Part shown: positions 1 through 9,852 of the stretch, in pieces
Layout of the letters: each line of letters opens with the position of its first letter
Numbering within the stretch: position 1 is the first letter of the stretch
Origin: Tragulus kanchil
Lineage: Eukaryota; Chordata; Mammalia; Artiodactyla; Tragulidae
Assembly: GCA_022376925.1 (NCBI GenBank)
Contig: JAIOJX010000025.1
Coordinates: 183,891,801-183,955,800 of the forward strand
Direction of reading: 5' to 3'
DNA: 64,000 bases
Notes under the pieces: generated by a model
What the model was told of the DNA's origin: nothing
Seen by the model: only the letters and a program-made list of their open reading frames with translations
Database searches by the model: none
Made by a program: the position numbers and the translations under genes

Positions 1-394
1 GTTGTTATTTTAATGAAGAGCATTTCCACCACCGCCCCGCATTCAAATCCCCAACAAGTCCACATGGCTCTCTGAGTGTCATTACCGTGGGCGCTAACAC
101 TTCCATCATAAAACCTCACTTGAACGTTTCTCACAAACACTTTGCTTTCTCATTGAGGCTGTTCAAATGTCAGTGGTTTTAGCACTGAGCTTAACCTTTA
201 CGTATTTTCACCAGAGTCTCAGAAACACAGCCTGTGCTGGATTTTCTTTACAGCAGTGGGTGGGAATGTTTTATACACAGAGTTATAAGCCAAGAATTCT
301 GGCAGCGCCAATCAAACTCCCTTTGAGACATCATATATGTTTGAATGCTTACAATAAGTCATTGGGCCTCCTCTTCATTCAGTACTAAACATAC
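1..394. other. unique sequence, nothing recognised
   Basis: No repeat family, splice-framed exon or RNA gene is recognised. The one open frame in it (167-388, 73 codons) has no recognisable domain and is probably chance. Confidence 0.5.
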
Positions 395-757
395 AATTGT
401 TGTTGTTCAGTCACTAAGTTGTGTCTGACTCTGCGACTCCATGAATTGCAGCATGCCAGCCCTCCCTATCCTTCACTATCGCCCTGAGTTTGCTCAAGCT
501 CACATCCACTGAGTCAGTGATGCCATCCAACCATCTCATCCTCTGTCACCCCCTTCTCCTCCTGCCCTCAGTCTTTCCCAACATCAGGGTCTTTTCCAGT
601 GAGCCAGATCTTTGTATCAGGTGGCCAAAACATTAGAGATTCAGCTTCAGAATCAGTCCTTACAATGAATATACAGGGTTGATTTCTGCTAGGATTGACT
701 GATTTGATCTCTTTGCCGTCCAAAGGACTGCCAAGGGTCTTCTCCAGCACCACATAG
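395..757 (-). mobile_element. BovB LINE 3' end, 5'-truncated
   Basis: Read on the minus strand this is the terminal part of the ruminant RTE-type LINE BovB, ending in the typical ACAAC-rich tail (seen on the plus strand as TTGTTGTTGTT at 397-407). The plus strand carries the familiar antisense landmarks: a TCACTAAGTTGTGTCTGACT block, a CATCTCATCCTCTGTC block and a CAGGTGGCCAAA block. The minus-strand frame at 568-753 is a remnant of the reverse transcriptase C-terminal tail and is not functional. Confidence 0.85.
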
Positions 758-768
758 TCATTTGTTTA

Positions 769-905
769 TCATTCATCTAACAAAATATTAATTGAGGGCC
801 TATTAGAGTCATGGGGATATGAGACTGAACAAAATCAAGTGCCTGTCCTTGTGAAGATTATAGTCTAGTGCAAGAGACAGATCACTGTACAGATAATGGA
901 TCAGG
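769..905 (-). repeat. L2 3' end, antisense
   Basis: The order TTATCATTCATCTAAC, a degenerate 'attgagggcctatta' and 'gaacaaaatcaagtgcc' matches the reverse complement of the ancient LINE L2 terminus (Sine-era 'tattgagcgcctac...gaacaaaac' pattern). Strongly diverged, so the borders are approximate. Confidence 0.6.
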
Positions 906-1580
906 AGGTGAAAAGTGCTGTATAAAAACTGAATCATGTCAAGAAATGGGTAGAAGCCATATCCCAGTTGCTTCCACTAAATGGAGAGACTCTATTTGAT
1001 GTAAGCGGTTAGGAGAGAGTCTCAGTTATCTTTTTACTTCAGAAATATAGATAATTGACCTGAATCTATTTGAGAATTCACCTACTTTCTAAAATGTATC
1101 ATCTATAACTTCAAAATCAACACTGGCGTCACTTTCACGGTCACTCACGGACTTCTGCAGAGTGTGGAAAATGTTGAATCAGCTGGTGTGCAGGTTTCCA
1201 GATGAGGCCCAAGGAGTCAAGGCTCTGTCTTCCTGTCTTAGCATCTATATTGTAAACAAATGTGCTTTCTAATGTCCATTTAGTGCCATGTTTTCAACAT
1301 TTTTGTACTTGTTCTTGGTGATTTGTTGCTTAAAATGGCCCCTGGAGCACTGTGTTGAAGTGTGATGTAGTGCTGGTAAGCTCGGGGAGGTGGTGGCGTG
1401 TGCCTTATGGAGAAAATATATGTTAGAATTAGCTTTGTTCATTTTCTGTTGGCTGAGTTCAGTGCTAAATAATCAACATACATTAAATAAAGTGTCTTTA
1501 AACAAAAATGCAGACGAATCAAAGTTATATAATGATTAGTTGACAAAACAATGTGGACTGAGCCTCACAAGAAACTAACG
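906..1580. other. unique sequence, nothing recognised
   Basis: AT-rich host sequence with no convincing open frame or repeat family. Confidence 0.5.
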
Positions 1581-1784
1581 GCTTGCTACCTCCAGGAGCA
1601 ATGGCTTGGTATTCGTCAATTTGGGAGTTAACGGTAACTTCATAGAACATTACTACAATAAAATGAGAATTGATTGTATCTCTCCCCTGCTCTTCTTTCC
1701 TCTGCCATCTACTAAAAGGCACCTTAGTATTGTTGAAAAAAACATACTTCATTGCTAAACAGATATGGATTTTAATCCCAAATC

Positions 1785-1787
<3 letters not shown>

Positions 1788-1840
<53 letters not shown>

Positions 1841-1847
1841 ATATATG
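1788..1847. repeat. (TA)n/(GTAT)n microsatellite
   Basis: A 41-base TA run followed by three GTAT units. The D1 partner at 2954-3016 has 39 bases of TA and four GTAT units, so the two copies differ in repeat number. Confidence 0.95.
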
Positions 1848-1850
1848 ATT

Positions 1851-2000
1851 TGGGACAAGATCATTAATCTCACTGGACTTCAGTTTTATGATCTGTAAAA
1901 TAGAAATAATACAGAGCTATAAGCAGGGTTGTTGTGAGGATTAAATAAAATAATAAATGAGCACCAATTGCTTGGCAATAGTAGGTATTCATTAAATCAA
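1851..2000 (-). repeat. MIR SINE, antisense
   Basis: The series 'cttcagttttatgatctgtaaaat', 'gttgttgtgaggattaaat' and 'ggtattcattaaat' follows the MIR core and tail as seen on the complementary strand. Diverged, borders approximate. Confidence 0.75.
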
Positions 2001-2746
2001 AACTGCTTCGAAAATATCTATATTTTCTATGTTGAGTTTATCTTGCTAGTGGAAATACTAAAGTGAGAAATAATCACTTGAATTTTTTAAAAATAAACAC
2101 CTTTTTGACTGAAAAAATGTGGCATGCATATGCTAAACACTGAACCATACAGAAGGGCATGCATGGACAATGACCTTTATCTTACCCTCAGTCTCCAAGT
2201 TCTTTTCAGAGGCAACCATTGTTAACCATCATATATATTTCTAGAAAATTTAGATGCAAACACAGGTCCTGTTTTATATAAAAGACTTCAGGAAAAAAAC
2301 ACTTTATTTTAAAAATTAGGAGTCCTTACAATTCTTCAGATTTTATAAGTGATTGTTATAACAACACTGGGGGTTGGCTCTATGATTTACTCCATGTTAC
2401 TCTCAACAAGGGGTTTTCCCCATCTGGACAAGTGCCCTGTTAAAAGCAGTTAAAGACCAAGTCACTTCATTAGCAAAGGGTGCCCATCCAGTTCTGACTC
2501 CTCTTGTTCCCCTCCCCCCTCTGCCATGCTGTTTCTACACTCAGGCAGCACAGTTGATTATCTGTCTACTTGCAGTCACTACTTCATTCTACCTTGCTCT
2601 GAGAACTCCCATCACTCCAGATATGAGTTGGCAATTTGTTCCAAGAGATGACTTATGATTGGTTTAAAGCAATGAGTGTACTCTCTTCTCCCAAAAGACT
2701 GGTTTCAAAATTACTGTGTAATCCAGCTCTCCAAGGTAACATAGAG
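2001..2746. other. unique sequence in D1 copy 1
   Basis: AT-rich host sequence. No gene or repeat family recognised. The same sequence recurs at 3169-3914. Confidence 0.5.
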
Positions 2747-2950
2747 GCTTGCTACCTCCAGGAGAAGTGGCTGGGTATTCGTCAATTTGGGAGTTAACGG
2801 TAACTTCATAGAACATTACTACAATAAAATGAGAATTGATTGTATCTCTCCCCTGCTCTTCTTTCCTCTGCCATCTACTAAAAGGCACCTTAGTATTGTT
2901 GAAAAAAACATACTTCATTGCTAAACAGATATGGATTTTAATCCCAAATC

Positions 2951-2953
<3 letters not shown>

Positions 2954-3004
<51 letters not shown>

Positions 3005-3016
3005 GTATATATATGA
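2954..3016. repeat. (TA)n/(GTAT)n microsatellite, D1 copy 2
   Basis: Second copy of the microsatellite at 1788-1847, with one TA unit fewer and one GTAT unit more. Confidence 0.95.
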
Positions 3017-3018
3017 TT

Positions 3019-3168
3019 TGGGACAAGATCATTAATCTCACTGGACTTCAGTTTTATGATCTGTAAAATAGAAATAATACAGAGCTATAAGCAGGGTTGT
3101 TGTGAGGATTAAATAAAATAATAAATGAGCACCAATTGCTTGGCAATAGTAGGTATTCATTAAATCAA
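3019..3168 (-). repeat. MIR SINE, antisense (D1 copy 2)
   Basis: Duplicate of the MIR at 1851-2000. Confidence 0.75.
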
Positions 3169-3914
3169 AACTGCTTCGAAAATATCTATATTTTCTATGT
3201 TGAGTTTATCTTGCTAGTGGAAATACTAAAGTGAGAAATAATCACTTGAATTTTTTAAAAATAAACACCTTTTTGACTGAAAAAATGTGGCATGCATATG
3301 CTAAACACTGAACCATACAGAAGGGCATGCATGGACAATGACCTTTATCTTACCCTCAGTCTCCAAGTTCTTTTCAGAGGCAACCATTGTTAACCATCAT
3401 ATATATTTCTAGAAAATTTAGATGCAAACACAGGTCCTGTTTTATATAAAAGACTTCAGGAAAAAAACACTTTATTTTAAAAATTAGGAGTCCTTACAAT
3501 TCTTCAGATTTTATAAGTGATTGTTATAACAACACTGGGGGTTGGCTCTATGATTTACTCCATGTTACTCTCAACAAGGGGTTTTCCCCATCTGGACAAG
3601 TGCCCTGTTAAAAGCAGTTAAAGACCAAGTCACTTCATTAGCAAAGGGTGCCCATCCAGTTCTGACTCCTCTTGTTCCCCTCCCCCCTCTGCCATGCTGT
3701 TTCTACACTCAGGCAGCACAGTTGATTATCTGTCTACTTGCAGTCACTACTTCATTCTACCTTGCTCTGAGAACTCCCATCACTCCAGATATGAGTTGGC
3801 AATTTGTTCCAAGAGATGACTTATGATTGGTTTAAAGCAATGAGTGTACTCTCTTCTCCCAAAAGACTGGTTTCAAAATTACTGTGTAATCCAGCTCTCC
3901 AAGGTAACATAGAG

Positions 3915-4608
3915 ATCTTTGTCCTCAGTCCTTTTGCTGAGGATTTTAGTGTGTGAAGCCACTACAGCCATGTGACATGTTTTCATAAGAGGAGGGATGG
4001 CCAACCCACTGGGGCTGGCCAACTGGAAAGGTGAAAAGAGTCTGGACTCCAATGGCATTGTTGAGTGCCCTGCTGAGGAAGGTCAACGACCCTGTTTAGG
4101 CATTGAGTATATGTTTAGGAAGAGGTGAGCAGAAAAGAAGGTTACAAAATGATCAAACCTGCCTTTTACACATGTCTTTGACTGAAGTGCAGAGAGGGTA
4201 CAGGAGAAGACTAAAGCAAATCAGCGGAGGTTCTCTAGAAATCTAATTTCTCTAGAAATCTGTCCAGCAAGTGATGCTGACTTGGACTAGAGATAAAGCA
4301 ATGCAGTGAACTGGAGTAGGGTGGGGGATTCAAGAAAAGAAGGAACAAACCTGGCAGAGAAACCAGATCTCCAGGGTGAGATGTCAGAGTGCCTTGTAAC
4401 CATGATGACCTGGCACTCCTGGAGGTGCTACATTGCCCGGGATAAGGCTTCCTAAGGGAGAAACGGGAAGGAAGGGGAGGGATTAGAAATCAGGAATTTA
4501 GTCACAATTATGGTGAAAATAAAGTGATTTGAGACATATCAGCTAAGGCTGGATAAATGGCTGGATGTACGGGTACAAAAGAGGAGTATCCATTAGCTGT
4601 ATGAGTGA
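3915..4608. other. unique sequence, nothing recognised
   Basis: Purine-rich stretches but no gene, RNA or assignable repeat. It recurs at 5057-5750, and its last part (from 4423) again at 6737-6920. Confidence 0.5.
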
Positions 4609-4790
4609 GTGAAAGTTGCTCAGTTATGTTCAACTTTTTACAACCAAGGACAAGCCATGGAATTCTCCAGGCAAGAATACTGGAGTGGGTAGCCTTTCCC
4701 TTCTCCAGGGTATCTTCCCAACCCAGGGATGGAACTCACATCTCCCGCGTTGCAGGCAGATTCTTTACCATCTGAGCTACAAGGGAAGCC
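4609..4790 (-). mobile_element. Bov-tA SINE, antisense
   Basis: Read in reverse it runs from the tRNA-Glu-like head (GGCTTCCCTTGTAGCTCAG at the 3' edge) through the 'cactccagtattcttgcctgg' body to the short BovB-derived tail. Length about 180 bp, within the family's usual ~200 bp. Confidence 0.9.
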
Positions 4791-5750
4791 ATATAGAGTC
4801 AAACAAGCATCTTTAAATTATCAGGGGCCATATTTGTTCGCTTCCCACACTCAGGCAGCACAGTTGATTATCTGTCTACTTGCAGTCACTACTTCATTCT
4901 ACCTTGCTCTGAGAACTCCCATCACTCCAGATATGAGTTGGCAATTTGTTCCAAGAGATGACTTATGATTGGTTTAAAGCAATGAGTGTACTCTCTTCTC
5001 CCAAAAGACTGGTTTCAAAATTACTGTGTAATCCAGCTCTCCAAGGTAACATAGAGATCTTTGTCCTCAGTCCTTTTGCTGAGGATTTTAGTGTGTGAAG
5101 CCACTACAGCCATGTGACATGTTTTCATAAGAGGAGGGATGGCCAACCCACTGGGGCTGGCCAACTGGAAAGGTGAAAAGAGTCTGGACTCCAATGGCAT
5201 TGTTGAGTGCCCTGCTGAGGAAGGTCAACGACCCTGTTTAGGCATTGAGTATATGTTTAGGAAGAGGTGAGCAGAAAAGAAGGTTACAAAATGATCAAAC
5301 CTGCCTTTTACACATGTCTTTGACTGAAGTGCAGAGAGGGTACAGGAGAAGACTAAAGCAAATCAGCGGAGGTTCTCTAGAAATCTAATTTCTCTAGAAA
5401 TCTGTCCAGCAAGTGATGCTGACTTGGACTAGAGATAAAGCAATGCAGTGAACTGGAGTAGGGTGGGGGATTCAAGAAAAGAAGGAACAAACCTGGCAGA
5501 GAAACCAGATCTCCAGGGTGAGATGTCAGAGTGCCTTGTAACCATGATGACCTGGCACTCCTGGAGGTGCTACATTGCCCGGGATAAGGCTTCCTAAGGG
5601 AGAAACGGGAAGGAAGGGGAGGGATTAGAAATCAGGAATTTAGTCACAATTATGGTGAAAATAAAGTGATTTGAGACATATCAGCTAAGGCTGGATAAAT
5701 GGCTGGATGTACGGGTACAAAAGAGGAGTATCCATTAGCTGTATGAGTGA

Positions 5751-5932
5751 GTGAAAGTTGCTCAGTTATGTTCAACTTTTTACAACCAAGGACAAGCCAT
5801 GGAATTCTCCAGGCAAGAATACTGGAGTGGGTAGCCTTTCCCTTCTCCAGGGTATCTTCCCAACCCAGGGATGGAACTCACATCTCCCGCGTTGCAGGCA
5901 GATTCTTTACCATCTGAGCTACAAGGGAAGCC
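5751..5932 (-). mobile_element. Bov-tA SINE, antisense (D2 copy 2)
   Basis: Duplicate of the element at 4609-4790; a third copy is at 6921-7101. Confidence 0.9.
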
Positions 5933-6051
5933 ATATAGAGTCAAACAAGCATCTTTAAATTATCAGAATTTTAACTTTTCTATTTTATTCTTAGCTTTTG
6001 TACATGATGGTGGTGGTGATGGTGTTGATGACAGGTAATGCACATTTTCAA

Positions 6052-6257
6052 TCTTCCCTGGTGGCTCAGTGGTAAAAATCCATCTACCAATGCAAGAGAT
6101 GTGGGTTCAATCCCTGGTCCAGGAAGATCCTCTGAACAGGAACTGGCAACCCACTCCAGTATTTTTGCCTGGAAAATCTCACAGACAGAGGAGCCTGGTG
6201 GGATACAGTTCATGCCGTCACAGAGTTGGACAAAACTTAATGACTAAAATCGACAAC
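6052..6257 (+). mobile_element. Bov-tA SINE
   Basis: Starts with TCTTCCCTGGTGGCTCAGTG, has a Pol III B-box-like GGTTCAATCC within the head, then the 'cccactccagta' body and 'agttggacaaaacttaatgac' tail. Confidence 0.92.
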
Positions 6258-6327
6258 AAGCACTTTGGTACAGTATTGTACTTACTTAATAGTAACAACA
6301 AAGTATGTTTGGTTGCTAATCTGTCTT

Positions 6328-6385
6328 AGGCCCAAGATCATATAGTCAATCAGTGGCAGAGGCTTGATTCAAACCCAGACAAAGT
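6328..6385 (+). repeat. MIR tail fragment
   Basis: The order 'cccaagatcatatagtcaat...gtggcagaggcttgattcaaaccca' matches the 3' part of the MIR core on this strand. Confidence 0.6.
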
Positions 6386-6454
6386 GCCCTGTAAAGTGTG
6401 ATATTAATAATGTTTCCCTGATAGGGTTATGGTGAAGATTACATTTTAAAATGA

Positions 6455-6575
6455 TACTAACTTACATTTATGAAGCACTCATTATATGCCAGACTGTGTT
6501 CTAAGTGCTTTTCATGGATTAATTCATTTAAGTCTTACAACATTATGAGCTGAATACCTCATTTTAGAGAGAGCA
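6455..6575 (+). repeat. MIR SINE
   Basis: The order 'tgaagcactcattatatgcc', 'ttctaagtgcttttcatg', 'attaattcatttaag' and 'cattttagaga' follows the MIR core. It recurs at 7625-7745. Confidence 0.8.
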
Positions 6576-6576
6576 T

Positions 6577-6655
6577 GGATAATAATTTGCTTATATCTAA
6601 GTAAGTCAAGAAGTAGCAGTTCTTGACTTACTTAGATATAAGCAAATTATTATCC
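6577..6655. repeat. perfect 36-bp inverted repeat (hairpin), copy 1
   Basis: Left arm 6577-6612 and right arm 6620-6655 are exact reverse complements, with a 7-base loop GTAGCAG. The left part of the left arm is host sequence and its right end (GTCAAGAA) plus the loop match BovB. The right arm sits inside BovB sequence. Confidence 0.97.
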
Positions 6656-6721
6656 AGACATGAAACAATGGACTGGTTCCAAATTGGGAAAGGAGTATGT
6701 CAAGGCTGTATATTGCCACCC
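6606..6721 (+). mobile_element. BovB 5' edge, cut by the D3 junction
   Basis: Begins as BovB (GTCAAGAAGTAGCAGTT), is interrupted by the hairpin's right arm, resumes at GACATGAAACAATGGACTGG and stops at the D3 junction. The complete version is at 7779-8778. Confidence 0.8.
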
Positions 6722-6920
6722 AATGATCCTGGCCCCAGGTGCTACATTGCCCGGGATAAGGCTTCCTAAGGGAGAAACGGGAAGGAAGGGAGGGATTAGA
6801 AATCAGGAATTTAGTCACAATTATGGTGAAAATAAAGTGATTTGAGACATATCAGCTAAGGCTGGATAAATGGCTGGATGTACGGGTACAAAGAGGAGTA
6901 TCCATTAGCTGTATGAGTGA

Positions 6921-7101
6921 GTGAAAGTTGCTCAGTTATGTTCAACTTTTTACAACCAAGGACAAGCCATGGAATTCTCCAGGCAAGAATACTGGAGTGG
7001 GTAGCCTTTCCCTTCTCCAGGGTATCTTCCCAACCCAGGGATGGAACTCACATCTCCGCGTTGCAGGCAGATTCTTTACCATCTGAGCTACAAGGGAAGC
7101 C
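6921..7101 (-). mobile_element. Bov-tA SINE, antisense (third copy)
   Basis: Duplicate of 4609-4790 and 5751-5932, one base shorter (CTCCGCG instead of CTCCCGCG). Confidence 0.9.
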
Positions 7102-7220
7102 ATATAGAGTCAAACAAGCATCTTTAAATTATCAGAATTTTAACTTTTCTATTTTATTCTTAGCTTTTGTACATGATGGTGGTGGTGATGGTGTTGATGA
7201 CAGGTAATGCACATTTTCAA

Positions 7221-7427
7221 TCTTCCCTGGTGGCTCAGTGGTAAAAATCCATCTACCAATGCAAGAGATGTGGGTTCAATCCCTGGTCCAGGAAGATCCT
7301 CTGAACAGGAACTGGCAACCCACTCCAGTATTTTTGCCTGGAAAATCTCACAGACAGAGGAGCCTGGTGGGATACAGTTCATGCCGTCACAGAGTTGGAC
7401 AAAACTTAATGACTAAAAATCGACAAC
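7221..7427 (+). mobile_element. Bov-tA SINE (D3 copy 2)
   Basis: Duplicate of 6052-6257 with one extra A in the tail. Confidence 0.92.
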
Positions 7428-7624
7428 AAGCACTTTGGTACAGTATTGTACTTACTTAATAGTAACAACAAAGTATGTTTGGTTGCTAATCTGTCTTAGG
7501 CCCAAGATCATATAGTCAATCAGTGGCAGAGGCTTGATCCAAACCCAGACAAAGTGCCCTGTAAAGTGTGATATTAATAATGTTTCCCTGATAGGGTTAT
7601 GGTGAAGATTACATTTTAAAATGA

Positions 7625-7745
7625 TACTAACTTACATTTATGAAGCACTCATTATATGCCAGACTGTGTTCTAAGTGCTTTTCATGGATTAATTCATTTA
7701 AGTCTTACAACATTATGAGCTGAATACCTCATTTTAGAGAGGAGA
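7625..7745 (+). repeat. MIR SINE (D3 copy 2)
   Basis: Duplicate of 6455-6575. Confidence 0.8.
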
Positions 7746-7749
7746 GCAT

Positions 7750-7828
7750 GGATAATAATTTGCTTATATCTAAGTAAGTCAAGAAGTAGCAGTTCTTGAC
7801 TTACTTAGATATAAGCAAATTATTATCC
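7750..7828. repeat. perfect 36-bp inverted repeat (hairpin), copy 2
   Basis: Arms 7750-7785 and 7793-7828, loop 7786-7792, identical to the hairpin at 6577-6655. It is therefore carried by both D3 copies and is not a one-off error. Confidence 0.97.
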
Positions 7829-8778
7829 AGACATGAAACAATGGACTGGTTCCAAATTGGGAAAGGAGTATGTCAAGGCTGTATATTGCCACCCTGTTTA
7901 TTTAACTTACATGCAGCGTACATCATGTGAAATGCCAGCTCAGATGAGGGGCAAGCTGGAGTCAAGACTGTTGGGAGAAACGTCAATAACCTCAGGTATG
8001 CAGATGGCCCAACCCTTATGACAGAAAGTGAAGAGGAACCAAAGAGCCTCTAGATGAAGGTGAAAGAGGAAAGTGCAAAAGCTGGCCTACAACTCAATAT
8101 TCAAAAAATGAAGATCCTGGCATCTGGTCCCATGACTTCATTGGCAAATAGATGGGCAGACAATGGAAACAGTGACAGACTATGTTTTCCTGGACTCCAA
8201 AATCACTGTGGATGGTGATTGTAGCCATGAAATTAAAAGACACTTGCTCCTTGGAAGAAAAGCTATGACAAACCTAGACAGCATACTAAAAAGCAGAGAT
8301 ATCACTTTGCTGGAAAAAGTCCATATAGACTAAATTATGGTTTTTCCAGTAGTCATGTATCGATGTGAGAGCTGGACCATAAAGGAGGCTGAGCACCGAA
8401 GAATTGATACCTTTGAAATGTGGTGCTGAAGATGACTCTTGAGAGTCCCTTGAACTGCAAGAAGATCAAATCAGTCAATCCTAAAAGGAATCAACCCTGA
8501 ATAGACATGGGAAGAAATGATGCTGAAGCTGAAGCTCCAATGCTTTGCCCACCTGATGGGAAGAGATGACTTATTGGAAAAGACCCTGGCGCTGGGAAAA
8601 ATAGAAGGCAGAAGGAGAAGGGGACAACAGGATGAGCTGGCTAGATGGCATCACTGACTCAATGGACATGAGTTTGGGCAAGCTCTAGGAGATGGTGAAG
8701 GACAGGGAAGCCTGGTGTGCCACAGTGCATGAGGTCACAAAGAATCAGACATGACTGAGTGGCTGACCTGGACTGAAA
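7779..8778 (+). mobile_element. BovB LINE, terminal ~1 kb, dead ORF2
   Basis: A 5'-truncated BovB covering the end of the reverse transcriptase and the 3' tail. Recognisable landmarks in order: 'ggttccaaattgggaaaggag', 'ggctgtatattgccaccctg', 'cagatggccca', 'catgtatcgatgtgagagctgg' (protein YRCESWT-like), 'ccacctgatggg' and 'ggcagaaggagaagggga'. Stops and frameshifts break the frame throughout (for example an in-frame TGA after the FEMWC-like codons), so no active protein is made. It ends in an ACTGAA-type tail at about 8776. The 5' edge carries the hairpin's right arm. Confidence 0.9.
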
Positions 8779-9728
8779 TAAGTGAAAGATGAGATTAAGA
8801 CCCAGGAAGTCTGGCTTCAGAGTCCATGATGTTGACCAATACGTCATATTGTTTCAGACTCACAAAATGTTTAAGACAGTTCTTGCTATAGGACAAGCCA
8901 CTGTCCTGGATATTAAAACAAACTTGTCTCAGGACTTAACCAAACGCACTGATGCCTTGCAAAACATGAGGAGCTAAGGCCATATTTGCACTAAAGTTAA
9001 GTGTCAAAATACAGGAACCCCAGTCACAAAGTAGATGTACAATAAATATTTGTTACATGAATAAATTAAGGAATGAGCTCAGGATGAGAGCAGCAAACTA
9101 GCCAAAATGTAAGACCTATTCTTTCACTATCCCTCGAATCTGTCTCTTGAAAATGTCACTTCTCTCCTTAGGTCTCACTTCATTCACTTGTAAAATGTGT
9201 TAATTGAACCATTAGAGAGGACTAATGATCTACACATTCTCTGTCATCATTTCCTACTACTGCTCCCAGAACAGACATTGCTGATCTTGCTACCATTTCC
9301 TACTCTGGCTCCCTGGACAGACATTGCTAACACATCACAGCACCATTTCCATCTGAATCTAAGCCTACCTTCAAGCCCATGCTCTCAGAAATCATCAGCA
9401 CCACCACTGAAGATTCAGCCTATTTGCAGACACTAATTCCATGGCACCTGAAGTCTTTCCCAACTGACATCTCATCACTCTGTAAAACAAAGCCCTCCTT
9501 AAAGAGCTTCTTCTGCATGAATCTGCTGCTTTCAAGTGTCTTCATTCAACCCCAAACTTACACCCCTGGCTGGATGGGCTTCTTGGAGGGGAGAATAGGA
9601 ACCACATGCTGACAGGGTGGAAGTCTGTTCACGCATCTGGTTGGTGGTGTTGAAACTGCCGTGGTGACTCAAGGCCACCGCTGTCAGGAGTGCCCTTCCT
9701 GAGAAGCGTTCCCAGAGTCCTCAGGAGT
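8779..9728. other. mostly unique sequence
   Basis: Contains an L2-like terminus (9031-9075) and a degenerate 46-48 bp tandem repeat starting CATTTCCTACT (9248, 9294, partial third unit at 9344). Two short frames (9197-9436 and 9379-9612) overlap it and show no domain. Confidence 0.5.
9031..9075 (+). repeat. L2-like 3' terminus
   Basis: ACAATAAATATTTGTTACATGAATAAAT resembles the L2 end (ataaatatttgttgaatgaatg). Short, so only a tentative call. It recurs at 10103-10147. Confidence 0.45.
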
Positions 9729-9852
9729 ACTCAATGGACATGAGTTTGGGCAAGCTCTAGGAGATGGTGAAGGACAGGGAAGCCTGGTGTGCCACAGTGC
9801 ATGAGGTCACAAAGAATCAGACATGACTGAGTGGCTGACCTGGACTGAAATA
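9729..9852 (+). mobile_element. BovB 3' terminal piece (D4 copy 2)
   Basis: Duplicate of 8657-8778, with its BovB upstream missing because the D4 junction cuts it. Confidence 0.88.

Larger units (their letters stand above)
1581..3914. repeat. tandem direct duplication D1 (unit 1166 bp)
   Basis: Copy 1 is 1581-2746 and copy 2 is 2747-3914, joined directly with no filler. Differences are few: the first ~20 bases of copy 2 (gagaagtggctggg against gagcaatggcttgg) and a net +2 bases at the TA/GTAT microsatellite (one TA fewer, one GTAT more). Copy 2 reads on into new sequence after CATAGAG. Confidence 0.97.
3705..5966. repeat. tandem direct duplication D2 (offset 1142 bp)
   Basis: Copy 1 is 3705-4824, filler 4825-4846, copy 2 4847-5966. 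The 22-base filler resembles a corrupted version of the sequence just upstream of copy 1 (a GCCAT...GTT...ACACTC order is preserved). Bases 3705-3914 are shared with D1, so that segment is present three times. Confidence 0.96.
5565..7894. repeat. tandem direct duplication D3 (offset 1172 bp)
   Basis: Copy 1 is 5565-6721, filler 6722-6736, copy 2 6737-7894. The 15-base filler looks like a garbled reading of the bases just before copy 1 (ATGATGACCTGGCACTCCTGG). Copies differ by one internal substitution (gattcaaac against gatccaaac) and several one- or two-base indels, mostly in short runs. Confidence 0.96.

Noticed and set aside
1788..1847. Replication origin or matrix attachment site at the TA tract
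   Set aside because: A simple microsatellite explains it; no further signal supports the idea.
6106..6125. tRNA gene (GGTTCAATCC B box)
   Set aside because: It is the tRNA-derived head of a Bov-tA SINE; the acceptor stem and anticodon arm of a real tRNA are not present.
5980..6213. Histidine-rich small protein (HHHHHHH)
   Set aside because: The His run is the complement of a GGT/GAT trinucleotide repeat and the rest is antisense Bov-tA.
7833..8778. BovB ORF2 as an active protein
   Set aside because: Frames are interrupted by stops and frameshifts, and only the last third of the element is present.
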